Origin: Calliopsis andreniformis
Taxonomy: Eukaryota > Arthropoda > Insecta > Hymenoptera > Andrenidae
Reading direction: 5' to 3'
Length of the DNA stretch: 64,000 nucleotides
Assembly: GCF_051401765.1 (NCBI RefSeq)
Contig: NW_027480544.1
Location: 310,001 to 374,000, forward strand
The position numbers and the translations under genes were made by a program. The notes beneath the pieces are model-generated. The model was not told where the DNA came from. It worked only from the letters and a program-made list of their open reading frames with translations, and ran no database searches. Positions 1 through 13,522 of this stretch are shown here, in pieces; position 1 is the first letter of the stretch, and every line of letters starts with the position of its first letter.

Positions 1-808
1 TTGAGAATTGAGGATTGAAGATTGAGTATTAAGTATTGAGGATTGGGGATTCAGGATGTAGTATTGGAGGTTTATTATTGGGGATTGAAGATTGAGGGTT
101 GAGGATTGAGAATTGAGGATTGAGGATGAGGACTGAGGGTTGAGAATTGAGGATGAGGACTGAGGGTTGAGGATTGAGGTTTGAGGAACGAGGATTGAGG
201 ATTGAGGATTGAGGACTGGGGATTCACGATTGAGTATTGAAGATTCAGGATTTATGACTGAGGATTGAGGATTGAGGATTGAGGATTGAGGATTGAGGCT
301 TGAAGATTGAGTATTGAGGATTGAATATTGAGGATTGAGGATTGAGGAGTGAGAATCGAAGATTGGGTATTGAGGATTGAAGATTGAGGATTGATGATTG
401 AGAATTGAGGACTGAGGATTGAGGATTGAAGATTGAGGATTGAGAATTGAGGATGGAGGATTGAGGATTGAGGATTGAGGATTGGGTATTGATGATTGAA
501 GAATGAGGATTGACGATTGAGTATTGAGGATTGAGGATTGAGAATTGAGAATTGAGGATTGAGGGTTGAGGATTGAGGACGAGGACTGACGGTTGAGGAT
601 TGAGGACGAGGACTGACGGTTGAGGATTGAGGTTTGAGGTTTGATGATTGAGGATTGAGGACTGAGGATTGAGGATTGAGTATTGAGGGTTGAGCATTGA
701 GGATTGAAGATTGAGTATTGATGATTGAGGATTGAGGATTGAGGATTGAGGATTGAGGATTGAGGATTGACTATCGAGGATCGGGGATTGAGGATTGAGG
801 ATTGAGAA

Positions 809-824
809 TTGCCAAAATCGAAGA
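809..824 (+). repeat. Marker K (two copies only)
   Basis: TTGCCAAAATCGAAGA at 809 and 5392. It is one of the few places where the seven-base register gains bases (16 bases between TTGAGAA and the next TTGAGTA, instead of 14). Found only in the two class II copies. Confidence 0.8.
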
Positions 825-938
825 TTGAGTATTGAGGATTGAGGATTGAAGAATGCGGACTGAGTGTTGAGGGTTGAGTGATGAGAATTGATGTTTGTGG
901 ATGGAGACTTGAAGATTGAAGATTGAGGATTGAGTAAT

Positions 939-970
939 GAAAGCAGGGAATTCAGGATATTCTATTGAGT
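939..970 (+). repeat. Marker F (two copies only)
   Basis: GAAAGCAGGGAATTCAGG followed by ATATTCTATTGAG, at 939 and 5519. It is a cousin of markers B and pre-A that is confined to the class II region, about 130 bp to the right of marker K. Confidence 0.85.
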
Positions 971-3724
971 ATTGAGTATTGAGGATTGATGATTGAGTAT
1001 TGAGGATTGAGGACTGAGGATTGAAGATTGAGTATTGAAGATTGAAGATTGAGGATTGAGGATTCATGGTTGAGGATTGAGGACGAGGACAGACGGTTGA
1101 GCATTGAGGTTTGAGTATTGAGGTTTGAGGATTGAGGACTGAGGATTGAGGATTGAGGATTGAAGATTGAGGATTGAGGATTGAGGATTGAATATTGAGG
1201 ATTGAGGGTTGAAGATTGAATATTGATGATTGAAGATTGAGGATTGGGGATTGAGGGTTGTGGATTGAGGACGGGGACTGAGGGTTGAATATTGATGTTT
1301 GAGGTCTTAGGATTGAGGATTGAGGATTGAGGATTGAAGATTGAGGATTGGGTATTGAGGGTTGAAGAATGAGTATTGAGGATTGAGGATTGAGGATTGA
1401 GGATTGCAGATTGAGTATTGAGGATTGAAGATTGAGGATTGAGGATTGAGGATTGAGGATTGAGGATTGAGGATTGAGGGTGAGGATTGAAGATTGAGTA
1501 TTGCGGATTGAAGATTGAGGATTGAGGATTGAGGATTGAGGATTGAGGATTGAGGATTGAAGATTGAGGATTGAGGATAGAGGATTGAGTATTGAAGATT
1601 GAATATTGAGGATTGAAGAATGAGGATTGAGGATTGAGTATTGAGGATTGAGTATTTAGCATTGAGGACTGAGGATTGGGGATTGAGTATTGACGATTGA
1701 GGATTGAGTACTGAGGATTGAAGATTGAGTATTGATGATTGAAGATTGAGGATTGAGGATTGAGCATAGAGGATTGAAGATTGAGGACTGGCGATTGAGG
1801 ATTGAAGATTGAGGATTAAGGATTGAGGATTGAGGATTGAGGATTGAGGGTGAGGATTGAAGATTGAGTATTGCGGATTGAAGATTGAGGATTGTGGATT
1901 GAGGATTGAGGATTGAGGATTGAGGATTGAAGATTGAGGATTGAGGATAGAGGATTGAGTATTGAAGATTGAATATTGAGGATTGAAGAATGAGGATTGA
2001 GGATTGAGGATTGAGGATTGAGGATTTAGCATTGAGGACTGAGGATTGAGGATTGAGGATTGAAGATTGAGGACTGAGTGTTGATGGTTGAGTGATGAGA
2101 ACTGATATTTGTGGATTGAGATTTGAAGAGTGAAGAATGGGGATTGAGTATTGAAAACTGTGAATTGAGGATATTCTATTGAGGACTGAGGATTGACAAT
2201 TTATTTATGAGGACTGTGGGCTGAAGATTGAGGATTCAGGATTGAGGATTAGGGATTGAGGTTTGAGGACTGAGGATTGAGGGTTGAGGATTCAGGATTG
2301 AGGATTGACGCTTGAGGATTGAGGATTGAAGATTGAGGGTTGGGTATTGAGGATTGAACATTGAGGATTGAGGATTCCGAATTGAGGACTGAGGATTGAA
2401 AATTGAGGATTGAGTATTGAGTATTGAGAATTGAGGATTGAGGATTGAAGATTGAGTATTGAGGATTGAAGATTGAGGATTGAGGATTGAGGAATGAGGA
2501 TTGAGTGTTGAAGGTTGAGGATTGAGGATTGAAGAATGAGGATTGAGGATTGAGGATTGAGGATTGAGGATTGCAGATTGAGTATTGAGGATTGAAGATT
2601 GAGGATTCAGGATTGAGTATTGATGTTTGAGGAACGAGGATTGAGGATTGAGGATTGAGGACTGAGGATTGACGACTGAGTATTGAAGATTGAGGATTTA
2701 TGACTGAGGATTGAGGGTTGAGGATTGAGGACTGAGGATTGGGGATTGAGGATTGAGCATTGAGGTTTGAGGACTGAGGCTTGAGGATTGAGGATTGAGC
2801 ATAGAGGGTTGAAGATTGAGGACTGGCGATTGAGGATTGAAGATTGAGGATTAAGGATTGAGGATTGGTGATTCAGGATGTAGTATTGGAGATTGATTAT
2901 TGGGGATTGAAGATTGAGGGTTGAGGATTGAGAATTGAGGATTGGGGATGAGGACTGAGGGTTGAGGATTGAGGTTTGAGGAACGAGGGTTGAGGATTGA
3001 GGATTGAGGACTGGGGATTGACGATTGAGTATTGAAGATTGAGGATTCATGACTGAGGATTGAGGATTGAGGATTGAGGATTGAGGATTGAGGATTGAAG
3101 ATTGAGTCTTGAGGATTGAAGATTGAGGATTGAGGATTGAGGATTGAAGATTGAGAATGAGGGCTGAGGGTTGAGGATTGAGGTTTGAGGAACGAGGATT
3201 GAGGATTGAGGATTGAGAACTGGGGATTCACGATTGAGTATTGAAGATTGAGGATTTATGACTGAGGATTGAGGATTGAGGATTGAGGATTGAGGATTGA
3301 GGGTTGAAGATTGAGTATTGAGGATTGAATATTGAGGATTGAGGATTGAGGAGTGAGAATCGAAGATTGGGTATTGAGGATTGAAGATTGATGATTGATG
3401 ATTGGGGATTGAGGACTGAGGATTGAGGATTGAAGATTGAGGATTGAGAATTGAGGATGGAGGATTGAGGATTGAGGATTGAGGATTGGGTATTGATGAT
3501 TGAAGAATGAGGATTGACGATTGAGGATTGAGGATTGAGGATTGAGAATTGAGAATTGAGGATTGAGGGTTGAGGATTGAGGACGAGGACTGACGGTTGA
3601 GGATTGAGGACGAGGACTGACGGTTGAGGATTGAGGTTTGAGGTTTGATGATTGAGGATTGAGGACTGAGGATTGAGGATTGAGTATTGAGGATTGAGCA
3701 TTGAGGATTGAAGATTGAGTATTG

Positions 3725-4662
3725 GTGATTCAGGATTGAGGATTGAGGATTGAGGATTGAGGATTGAGGATTGAGGTTTGAGGACTGAGGGTTGAGGGTT
3801 GAGGATTCAGGATTGATGATTGACGCTTGACGATTGAGGATTGAAGATTGAGGATTGGGTATTGAGGATTGAACATTGAGGATTGAGGATTCCGAATTGA
3901 GGATTGAGGATAGAAGATTGAGGATTGAGTATTGAGTATTGAGAATTGAGGATTAAGGATTGAAGATTGAGTATTGAGGATTGAAGATTGAGGATTGAGG
4001 ATTGAGGGTTGTGGATTGAGGACGGGGACTGAGGGTTGAATATAGATGTTTGAGGTCTGAGGATTGAGGATAGAGGATTGAGGTTTGAAAATTGAGGATT
4101 GGGTATTGAGGGTTGAAGAATGAGTATTGAGGATTGAGGATTGAGGATTGAGGATTGCAGATTGAGTATTGAGGATTGAAGATTGAGGATTGAGGATTGA
4201 GGATTGAGGATTGAGGATTGAGGATTGAGGGTGAGGATTGAAGATTGAGTATTGAGGATTGAAGGTTGAGGATTGAGGATTGAGGATTGAGGATTGAGGA
4301 TTGAAGATTGAGGATTGAGGACAGAGGATTGAGGATTGAAGATTGAATTTTGAGGATTGAAGACTGAGGATTGAGGATTGAGGATTGAGGATTGAGGATT
4401 TAGCATTGAGGACTGAGGATTGGGGATTGAGGATTGACGATTGAGGATTGAGTACTGAGGATTGAAGATTGAGTATTGATGATTGAAGATTGAGGATTGA
4501 GGATTGAGGGTTGGGGATTGAGGACGTGGTCTGACGGTTGAGGATTGAGGATTGAGGACTGAGGCTTGAGGATTGAGGATTGAGCAAAGAGGATTGAAGA
4601 TTGAGGACTGGCGATTGAGGATTAATGATTGAGGACTAAGGATTGAGGATTGGGGATTGAGG
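3725..4662 (+). repeat. Linker of mosaic heptamers between class II copies
   Basis: This stretch starts where homology between the two class II copies stops, at a GGTGATTCAGG joint near 3724. It carries a TTGTGGATTGAGGACG cassette near 4008 followed by GAATATAGATGTTTGAGG, which is the G1 type typical of the class I array further right. A variant with GAGGACGTGG follows near 4520. It therefore looks like a piece of class I sequence lying between two class II segments. No other content is seen. Confidence 0.7.
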
Positions 4663-7600
4663 ATCTAGTATTGGAGATTGATTATTGGGGATTGAAGATT
4701 GAGGATTGAGGATTGAGAATTGAGAATTGAGGATGAGTACTGAGGGTTGAGGATTGAGGTTTGAGGAACGAGGGTTGAGGATTGAGGATTGAGGACTGGG
4801 GATTCACGATTGAGTATTGAAGATTGAGGATTTATGACTGAGGATTGAGGATTGAGGATTGAGGATTGAGGATTGAGGGTTGAAGATTGAGTATTGAGGA
4901 TTGAATATTGAGGATTGAGTATTGAGGAGTGAGAATCGAAGATTGGGTATTGAGGATTGAAGATTGAGGATTGATGATTGAGGATTGAGGACTGAGGATT
5001 GAGTATTGAAGTTTGAGGATTGAGAATTGAGGATGGAGGATTGAGGATTGAGGATTGAGGATTGGGTATTGATGATTGAAGAATGAGGATTGACGATTGA
5101 GGATTGAGGATTGAGGATTGAGAATTGAGGATTGAGGGTTGAGGATTGAGGACGAGGACTGACGGTTGAGGATTGAGGACGAGGACTGACGGTTGAGGAT
5201 TGAGGTTTGAGGTTTGATGATTGAGGATTGAGGACTGAGGATTGAGGATTGAGTATTGAGGATTGAGCATTGAGGATTGAAGATTGAGTATTGATGATTG
5301 AGTATTGAGGATTGAGGATTGAGGATTGAGGATTGAGGATTGACGATCGAGGATTGGGGATTGAGGATTGAATATTGAGAATTGCCAAAATCGAAGATTG
5401 AGTATTGAGGATTGAGGATTGAGGATTGAAGAATGAGGACTGAGTGTTGAGGGTTGAGTGATGAGAATTGATGTTTGTGGATGGAGACTTGAAGACTGAA
5501 GATTGAGGATTGAGTATTGAAAGCAGGGAATTCAGGATATTCTATTGAGTATTGAGTATTGAGGATTGATGATTGAGTATTGGGGATTGAGGATTGAGGA
5601 TTGAAGATTGAGTATTGAAGATTGAAGATTGAGGATTGAGGATTCAGGGTTGAGGATTGAGGACGAGGACAGACGGTTGAGGATTGAGGTTTGAGTATTG
5701 AGGATTGAGGATTGAGGACTGAGGATTGAGGATTGAGGATTGAAGATTGAGGATTGAGGATTGAGGATTGAATATTGAGGATTGAGGGTTGAAGATTGAA
5801 TATTGATGATTGAAAATTGAGCATTGAGGACTGAGGGTTGTGGATTGAGGACGGGGACTGAGGGTTGAATATTGATGTTTGAGGTCTTAGGATTGAGGAT
5901 TGAGGATTGAGGATTGAAGATTGAGGATTGGGTATTGAGGGTTGAAGAATGAGTATTGAGGATTGAGGATTGAGGATTGAGGATTGCAGATAGAGTATTG
6001 AGGATTGAAGATTGAGGATTGAGGATTGAGGATTGCAGATAGAGTATTGAGGATTGAAGATTGAGGATTGAGGATTGAGGATTGATGATTGAGGATTGAG
6101 GATTGAGGGTGAGGATTGAAGATTGAGTATTGCGGATTGAAGATTGAGGATTGAGGATTGAGGATTGAGGATTGAGGATTGAGGATTGAAGATTGAGGAT
6201 TGAGGATAGAGGATTTAGTATTGAAGATTGAATATTGAGGATTGAAGAATGAGGATTGAGGATTGAGGATTGAGGATTGAGGATTTAGCATTGAGGACTG
6301 AGGATTCAGGATTGAGGATTGACGCTCGAGGATTGAGGATTGAAGATTGAGGATTGGGTATTGAGGATTGAACGTTGAGGATTGAGGATTCCGAATTGAG
6401 GACTGAGGATTGAAGATTGAGGATTGAGTATTGAGTATTGAGAGTTGAGGATTGAGGATTGAAGATTGAGTATTGAGGATTGAAGATTGAGGATTGAGGA
6501 TTGAGGAATGAGGATTGAGTGTTGAAGGTTGAGGATTGAGGATTGAAGAATGAGGATTGAGGATTGAGGATTGAGGATTGAGGATTGCAGATTGAGTATT
6601 GAGGATTGAAGATTGAGGATTCAGGATTGAGGATTGATGTTTGAGGAACGAGGATTGAGGATTGAGGATTGAGGACTGAGGATTGACGACTGAGTATTGA
6701 AGATTGAGGATTTATGACTGAGGATTGAGGGTTGAGGATTGAGGACTGAGGGTCGGGGATTGAGGATTGAGCATTGAGGTTTGAGGACTGAGGCTTGAGG
6801 ATTGAGGATTGAGCATAGAGGATTGAAGATTGAGGACTGGCGATTGAGGATTGAAGATTGAGGATTAAGGATTGAGGATTGGGGATTCAGGATGTAGTAT
6901 TGGAGGTTGATTATTGGGGATTGAAGATTGAGGGTTGAGGATTGAGTATTGAGGATTGAGGATGAGGACTGAGGGTTGAGGATTGAGTTTTGAGGAACGA
7001 GGGTTGAGGATTGAGGATTGAGGACTGGGGATTGACGATTGAGTATTGAAGATTGAGGATTCATGACTGAGGATTGAGGATTGAGGTTTGAGGATTGAGG
7101 ATTGAGGATTGAAGATTGAGTATTGAGGATTGAAGATTGAGGATTGAGGATTGAGAATTGAGAACTGAGGATGAGGACTGAGGGTTGAGGATTGAGGTTT
7201 GAGGAACGAGGATTGAGGATTGAGGATTGAGGACTGGGGATTCACGATTGAGTATTGAAGATTGAGGATTTATGACTGAGGATTGAGGATTGAGGATTGA
7301 GGATTGAGGATTGAGGGTTGAAGATTGAGTATTGAGGATTGAATATTGAGGATTGAGGATTGAGGAGTGAGAATCGAAGATTGGGTATTGAGGATTGAAG
7401 ATTGATGATTGATGATTGGGGATTGAGGACTGAGGATTGAGGATTGAAGATTGAGGATTGAGAATTGAGGATGGAGGATTGAGGATTGAGGATTGAGGAT
7501 TGGGTATTGATGATTGAAGAATGAGGATTGACGATTGAGGATTGAGGATTGAGGATTGAGAATTGAGAATTGAGGATTGAGGGTTGAGGATTGAGGACGA

Positions 7601-7738
7601 GGACTGACGGTTGAGGATTGAGGACGAGGACTGACGGTTGAGGATTGAGGTTTGAGGTTTGATGATTGAGGATTGAGGACTGAGGATTGAGGATTGAGTA
7701 TTGAGGATTGAGCATTGAGGATTGAAGATTGAGTATTG
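4663..7738 (+). repeat. Class II higher-order segment, copy 2
   Basis: This repeats copy 1: K at 5392, F at 5519, a G cassette near 5826 and H at 6891. From about 6300 to 7738 it matches 2285-3724 at a constant offset of 4,014 bp, which is 574 heptamers minus four bases. It lacks the A-containing piece of copy 1. Homology ends at GGTGATTGAGG at about 7738, the same place where copy 1 switches sequence, so both joints fall in one heptamer context. Confidence 0.85.
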
Positions 7739-10000
7739 GTGATTGAGGATTGAGGATTGAGGATTGAGGATTGAGGATTGAGGATTGAGGATTGAGGGTT
7801 GTGGATTGAGGACGGGGACTGAGGGTTGAATATTGATGTCTGAGGTCTTAGGATTGAGGATTGAGGATTGAGGATTGAAGATTGAGGATTGGGTATTGAC
7901 GGTTGAAGAATGAGTATTGAGGATTGAGGATTGAGGATTGAGGATTGCAGATTGAGTATTGAGGATTGAAGATTGAGGATTGAGGATTGAGGATTGAGGA
8001 TTGAGGATTGAGGATTGAGGGTGAGGATTGAAGATTGAGTATTGCGGATTGAAGATTGAGGATTGAGGATTGAGGATTGAGGATTGAGGATTGAGGATTG
8101 AAGATTGAGGATTGAGGATAGAGGATTGAGTATTGAAGATTGAATATTGAGGATTGAAGAATGAGGATTGAGGTTTGAGGATTGAGGATTGAGGATTTAG
8201 CATTGAGGACTGAGGATTGGGGATTGAGGATTGACGATTGAATATTGAGTACTGAGGATTGAAGATTGAGTATTGATGATTGAAGATTGAGGATTGAGGA
8301 TTGAGGGTTGAGGATTGAGGACGAGGACTGACGGTTGAGGATTGAGGTTTGAGGATTGAGGATTGAGGATTGAGGATTGAGGACTGAGGCTTGAGGATTG
8401 AGTATTGAGCATAGAGGATTGAAGATTGAGGACTGGCGATTGAGGATTGAAGATTGAGGATTAAGGATTGAGAATTGGGGATTGAGGATCTAGTATTGGA
8501 AATTGATTATTGGAGATTGAAGATTGAGGATTGAGGATTGAGAATTGAGAATTGAGGATGAGGACTGAGGATTGGGGATTGAGGATTGAGCATTGAGGTT
8601 TGAGGGCTGAGGCTTGAGGATTGAGGATTGAGCATAGAGGATTGAAGGTTGAGGACTGGCGATTGAGGATTGAAGATTGAGGATTAAGGATTGAGGATTG
8701 GGGATTCAGGATGTAGTATTGGAGATTGATTATTGGGGATTGAAGATTGAGGGTTGAGGATTGAGAATTGAGGATTGAGGATGAGGACTGAGGGTTGAGG
8801 ATTGAGGCTTCAGGAACGAGGGTTGCGGATTGAGGATTGAGGACTGGGGATTGACGATTGAGTATTGAAGATTGAGGATTCATGACTGAGGATTGAGGAT
8901 TGAGGATTGAGGATTGAGGATTGCAGATAGAGTATTGAGGATTGAAGATTGAGGATTGAGGATTGAGGATTGCAGATAGAGTATTGAGGATTGAAGATTG
9001 AGGATTGAGGATTGAGGATTGAGGATTGAGGATTGAGGATTGAGGGTGAGGATTGAAGATTGAGTATTGCGGATTGAAGATTGAGGATTGAGGATTGAGG
9101 ATTGAGGATTGAGGATTGAGGATTGAAGATTGAGGATTGAGGATAGAGGATTGAGTATTGAAGATTGAATATTGAGGATTGAAGAATGAGGATTGAGGAT
9201 TGAGGATTGAGGATTGAGGATTTAGCATTGAGGACTGAGGATTCAGGATTGAGGATTGACGCTCGAGGATTGAGGATTGAAGATTGAGGATTGGGTATTG
9301 AGGATTGAACATTGAGGATTGAGGATTCCGAATTGAGGACTGAGGATTGAAGATTGAGGATTGAGTATTGAGTATTGAGAGTTGAGGATTGAGGATTGAA
9401 GATTGAGTATTGAGGATTGAAGATTGAGGATTGAGGATTGAGGAATGAGGATTGAGTGTTGAAGGTTGAGGATTGAGGGTTGAAGATTGAGGATTGAGGA
9501 TTGAGGATTGAGGATTGAGGATTGAGGATTGAGGATTGAGGATTGAAGATTGAGTATCGGGGATTGAAGATTGACGATTGAGGATTGAGTATTGAGGATT
9601 GAGGATTGAGCATTGAAGATTGAGGATTGGGGATTGAGGATTGACGATTGAGGATTGAGTATTGAGGATTGAAGATTGAGTATTGATGATTGAAGATTGA
9701 GGATTGAGGATTGAGGGTTGAGGATTGAGGACGAGGACTGACGGTTGAGGATTGAGGTTTGAGGATCGAGGATTGAGGACTGAGGACTAGGGCTTGAGGA
9801 TTGACGATTGAGCATAGAGGATTGAAGATTGAGGACTGGCGGTTGAGGATTGAAGATTGAGGATTAAGGACTGAGGATTGGGGATTGAGGATCTAGGATT
9901 GGAGATTGATTTTTGGGGATTGAAGATTGAGGATTGAGGATTGAGGACTGAGGCTTGAGGATTGAGGATTGAAGACCGAAGATTGAGGATTGAGGATTGA
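7739..10000 (+). repeat. Mosaic class II region
   Basis: Pieces of the two upstream copies return here in rearranged order. There is a G cassette near 7796, like that near 1255 and 5826, a GATCTAGTATTGGAAATTG piece near 8488, and a third or fourth H-type block with GATGTAGTATTGG at 8710. The 8590-8900 stretch parallels 2740-3060 and 6760-7070. GAATGAGGATTGAGTGTTG, shared with 2.5, 6.5, 26.0 and 59.2 kb, is near 9445. No A, C or D marker was seen in this part. Confidence 0.75.
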
Positions 10001-12412
10001 GGATTGAGTATCGAGGATTGAGTGATGAGAATTGATGTTTGAGGATAGAGACTTGAAGATTGCAGATTGAGTATTGAGTATTGAAATCTGTGAATTGATG
10101 TAATTCTGTTGAGGATTGAGGATCGAGGATTGAGGATTGGGTATTGCGGATTGAACATTGAGGATTGAGGATTGAGGATTGAGGATTGAGGATTGAGGAC
10201 TGAAGATTGAATATTGATGATTGAAGATTGAGGATTGAGGATTGAGGGTTGTGGATTGAGGACGAGGTCTGAGGGTTGAGTATTGATGTTTCAGGTCTGA
10301 GGATTGGGGATTGAGGATTGAGAACTGAGGATTGAGGATTGAGGATTGAGAATTGATGATTGAGGGCTGAGGGCTGAAGATTGAGGATTGGGTATTGAGG
10401 ATTGAAGAATGAGGATTGAGGATTGAGGACTGAGGATTGAGGATTGCAGATTGAGTATTGAGGGTTGAAGATTGAGGATTGAGGATTGAGGATTGAGGGT
10501 TGAGGGTTGAGGATTGAGGATTGAGGATTGAAGATTGAGTATCGGGGATTGAAGATTGACGATTGAGGATTGAGTATTGAGGATTGAGGATTGAGCATTG
10601 AAGATTGAGGGTTGGGGATTGAGGATTGACGATTGAGGATTGAGTATTGAGGATTGAAGATTGAGTATTGATGATTGAAGATTGAGGATTGAGGATTGAG
10701 GGTTGAGGATTGAGGACGTGGACTGACGGTTGAGGATTCAGGTTTGAGGATCGAGGATTGAGGACTGAGGACTAGGGCTTGAGGGTTGACGATTGAGCAT
10801 AGAGGATTGTAGACTGAGGACTGGCGGTTGAGGATTGAAGATTGAGGATTAAGGACTGAGGATTGGGGATTGAGGATCTGGGATTGGAGATTGATTTTTG
10901 GGGATTGAGGGTTGAGGATTGAGGATTGAGGATTGAGAATTGAGAATTGAGGGTGAGGACTGAGGGTTGAGGACTGAGGGTTGAGGATTGAGGTTTGTGG
11001 AACGAGGTTTGAGTATTGAGGATTGAGGACTGAGGATTGACGATTGAGTATTGAAGATTGAAGATTGAGGACAGGCGGTTGAGGATTGAGAATTGAGGAG
11101 TGAGGATTGAGAATTGAGAATTGAGGATGAGGACTGAGGGTTGAGGATTGAGGTTTGGGAAATGAGGATTGAGGATGGAGTATGAGGGCTGAGGGTTGAG
11201 GATTGTGGTTTCAGTATTGAATCCTGATAATTCAGGATATTCTATTGAGTATTGAGAATTGAAGATTGATGGTTGACTATTGAGTATTGAGGATTGAGGA
11301 TTGAGTATTGAAGATTGAGGATTGATGATTGAGGATTGAGGTTTGAGTATTGAGGATTGAGGATTGAGGACTGAGGATTGAGGATTGAAGATTGAGCATT
11401 GAGGATTGAGGATTGAATATTGAGGATTGAGTGTTGAAGATTGAATATTGATGATTGAAGATTGAGGATTGAGGGTTGAGGGTTGTGGATTGAGGACGGG
11501 GACCGAGGGTTGAATATTGATGTTTGAGTTCTTAGGATTGAGGATTGAGGATTGAGGATTGAAGATTGAGGATTGGGTATTGAGGGTTGAAGAATGAGTA
11601 TTGAGGATTGAGGATTGAGGATTGAGGATTGCAGATTGAGTATTGAGGACTGGCGGTTGAGGATTGAAGATTGAGGATTAAGTATTGAGGATTGGGGATT
11701 GAGGATCTAGTATTGGAAATTGATTATTGGGGATTGAAGATTGAGGATTGAGGATTGAGAATTGAGAATTGAGGTTGAGGACTGAGGGTTGAGGATTGAG
11801 GTTTGAGGAACGAGGATTGAGGATTGAGGATTGAGGATTGAGGACTGGGGATTGACGATTGAGTATTGAAGATTGAGGATTTATGACTGAGGATTGAGGA
11901 TTGAGGATTGAGGATTGAGGATTGAGGGTTGAATATTGAGCATTGAGGATTGAATATTGAGGATTGAGGATTGAGGAGTGAGGATTGAGAATGAGGGCTG
12001 AGGGTTGAGGATTGAGGTTTGAGTATAGAATCCTGAGAATTCAGGATATTCTATTGAGCATTGAGAATTAAGGATTGATGGTTGAGTATTGAGAATTGAG
12101 GTTTGAGAATTGAGGATTGAGTATTGAAGATTGAGGATTAATGATTGAGGATTGAGAATTGAGGATTGAGAATTGAGGATTGAGGATTTAATATTCAGGA
12201 CTGAGGATTGAGGATTGAGGATTGAGGATTGAAGATTCATTATTGAGGATTGAAGATTGAGGATTGAGGATTGAGGATTGAAGATTGAGGACTGAGTGTT
12301 GATGGTTGAGTGATGAGAACTGATATTTGTGGATTGAGATTTGAAGAGTGAAGAATGGGGATTGAGTATTGAAAACTGTGAATTGAGGATATTCTATTGA
12401 GGACTGAGGATT
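10001..12412 (+). repeat. Transition from class II to class I array
   Basis: The first class I markers appear: D at 10083 (with GTTGAGG for ATTGAGG after it), then a G4-type cassette near 10246, and B at 11219 (variant GAATCCTGATAATTCAGG) and 12028. Around 10.7-11.2 kb the units are more diverged than elsewhere (GGACGTGG, GGACAGGCGG, GGGAAATGAGG). From about 11880 the sequence matches the pre-A segment seen at 18.5, 21.1, 35.7, 40.8 and 58.5 kb, ending in the usual TGATATTTGTGG approach to marker A. Confidence 0.75.
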
Positions 12413-13522
12413 GACAATTTATTTATGAGGACTGTGGGCTGAAGATTGAGGATTCAGGATTGAGGATTAGGGATTGAGGTTTGAGGACTGAGGATTGAGG
12501 GTTGAAGATTGAGCATTGAGGATTGAATATTGAGGATTGAGGATTGAGGATTGAAGATTGAGAATGAGGGCTGAGTGTTGAGAATTGATGTTTGAGTATA
12601 GAATCCTGAGAATACAGGATATTCTATTGAGCACTGAGAATTGAGGATTGATGGTTGGGTATTGAGAATTGCCGATTGAGGATTGGGTATTGAGGATTGA
12701 ACATTGAGGATTGAGGATTCCGAATTGAGGATTGAGGATTGAAGATTGACGATTGAGTATTGAGTACTGAGAATTGAGGATTGAGGATTGAAGATTGAGT
12801 ATTGAGGATTGAAGATTGAGGATTGAGGATTGAGGATTGAAGATTGAGAATGAGGGCTGAGGGTTGAGAATTGATGTTTGAGTATAGAATCCTGAGAATA
12901 CAGGATTTTCTATTGAGCACTGAGAATTGAGGATTGATGGTTGGGTATTGAGAATTGCGGATTGAGGATTGAGGATTGAGGATTGAAGATTGAGGATTGG
13001 GTATTGAGGATTGAAGAGTGAGGATTGAGGATTGAGGATTGAGGATTGACGATTGAAGATTGAGTATTGAGGATTGAAGATGGAGGATGAGGGCTGAGGG
13101 CTGAGGTTTGAGGTTTGAGTATTGAATCCTGAGATTTCAGGATATTCTATTGAGTATTGAGAATTGAGGATTGATGGTTGAGTATTGAGCACTGGGTATT
13201 GAGGATTGAGTATTGAAGATAGAGGATTGATGGTTGAGGATTGAGGATTCAGGATTGAGGATTGAGGATTCAGTATTGAGTATTAAAGGTTGAGGATTGA
13301 TGATACAGGATTGAGGATTGAGCATTGAGGTTTGAGGACTGAGGAATGAGTATTGAGGATTGAGGATTGAGGATTGAGGATTGAGGATTGAAGATTGAGG
13401 ACTGAGTGTTGATGGTTGAGTGATGAGAACTGATATTTGTGGATTGAGATTTGAAGAGTGAAGAATGGGGATTGAGTATCGAAAACTGTGAATTGAGGAT
13501 ATTCTATTGAGGATTGAGGATT
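12413..13522 (+). repeat. Short B-rich unit U0 (1,110 bp, three B markers)
   Basis: Runs from A at 12413 to A at 13523, with B at 12601, 12887 and 13124. The spacings are 188, 286, 237 and 399 bp. The 188, 237 and 399 steps are identical to those in other B-rich units; the 286 step is unique and has a joint near 12670, where TTGAGAATTGCCG runs into sequence normally found downstream of A (GATTCCGAATTGAGG). It looks like a hybrid made by unequal recombination between two short-unit types. Confidence 0.8.

Larger units (their letters stand above)
55..3724 (+). repeat. Class II higher-order segment, copy 1
   Basis: Ordered landmarks are H (GATGTAGTATTGG) at 55, K (TTGCCAAAATCGAAGA) at 809, F (GAAAGCAGGGAATTCAGG) at 939, a G-type cassette near 1255, marker A at 2195 and a second H at 2877. 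The same order, except for A, recurs in 4663-7738. The offset is about 4,607 at H, 4,580 at F and 4,014 from 2285 to 3724. The last step means that about 560 bp around marker A (roughly 1760-2290) is present here and absent from the other copy. K and F were found only in these two copies, so the pair is a segmental duplication rather than chance similarity of heptamers. Confidence 0.85.
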
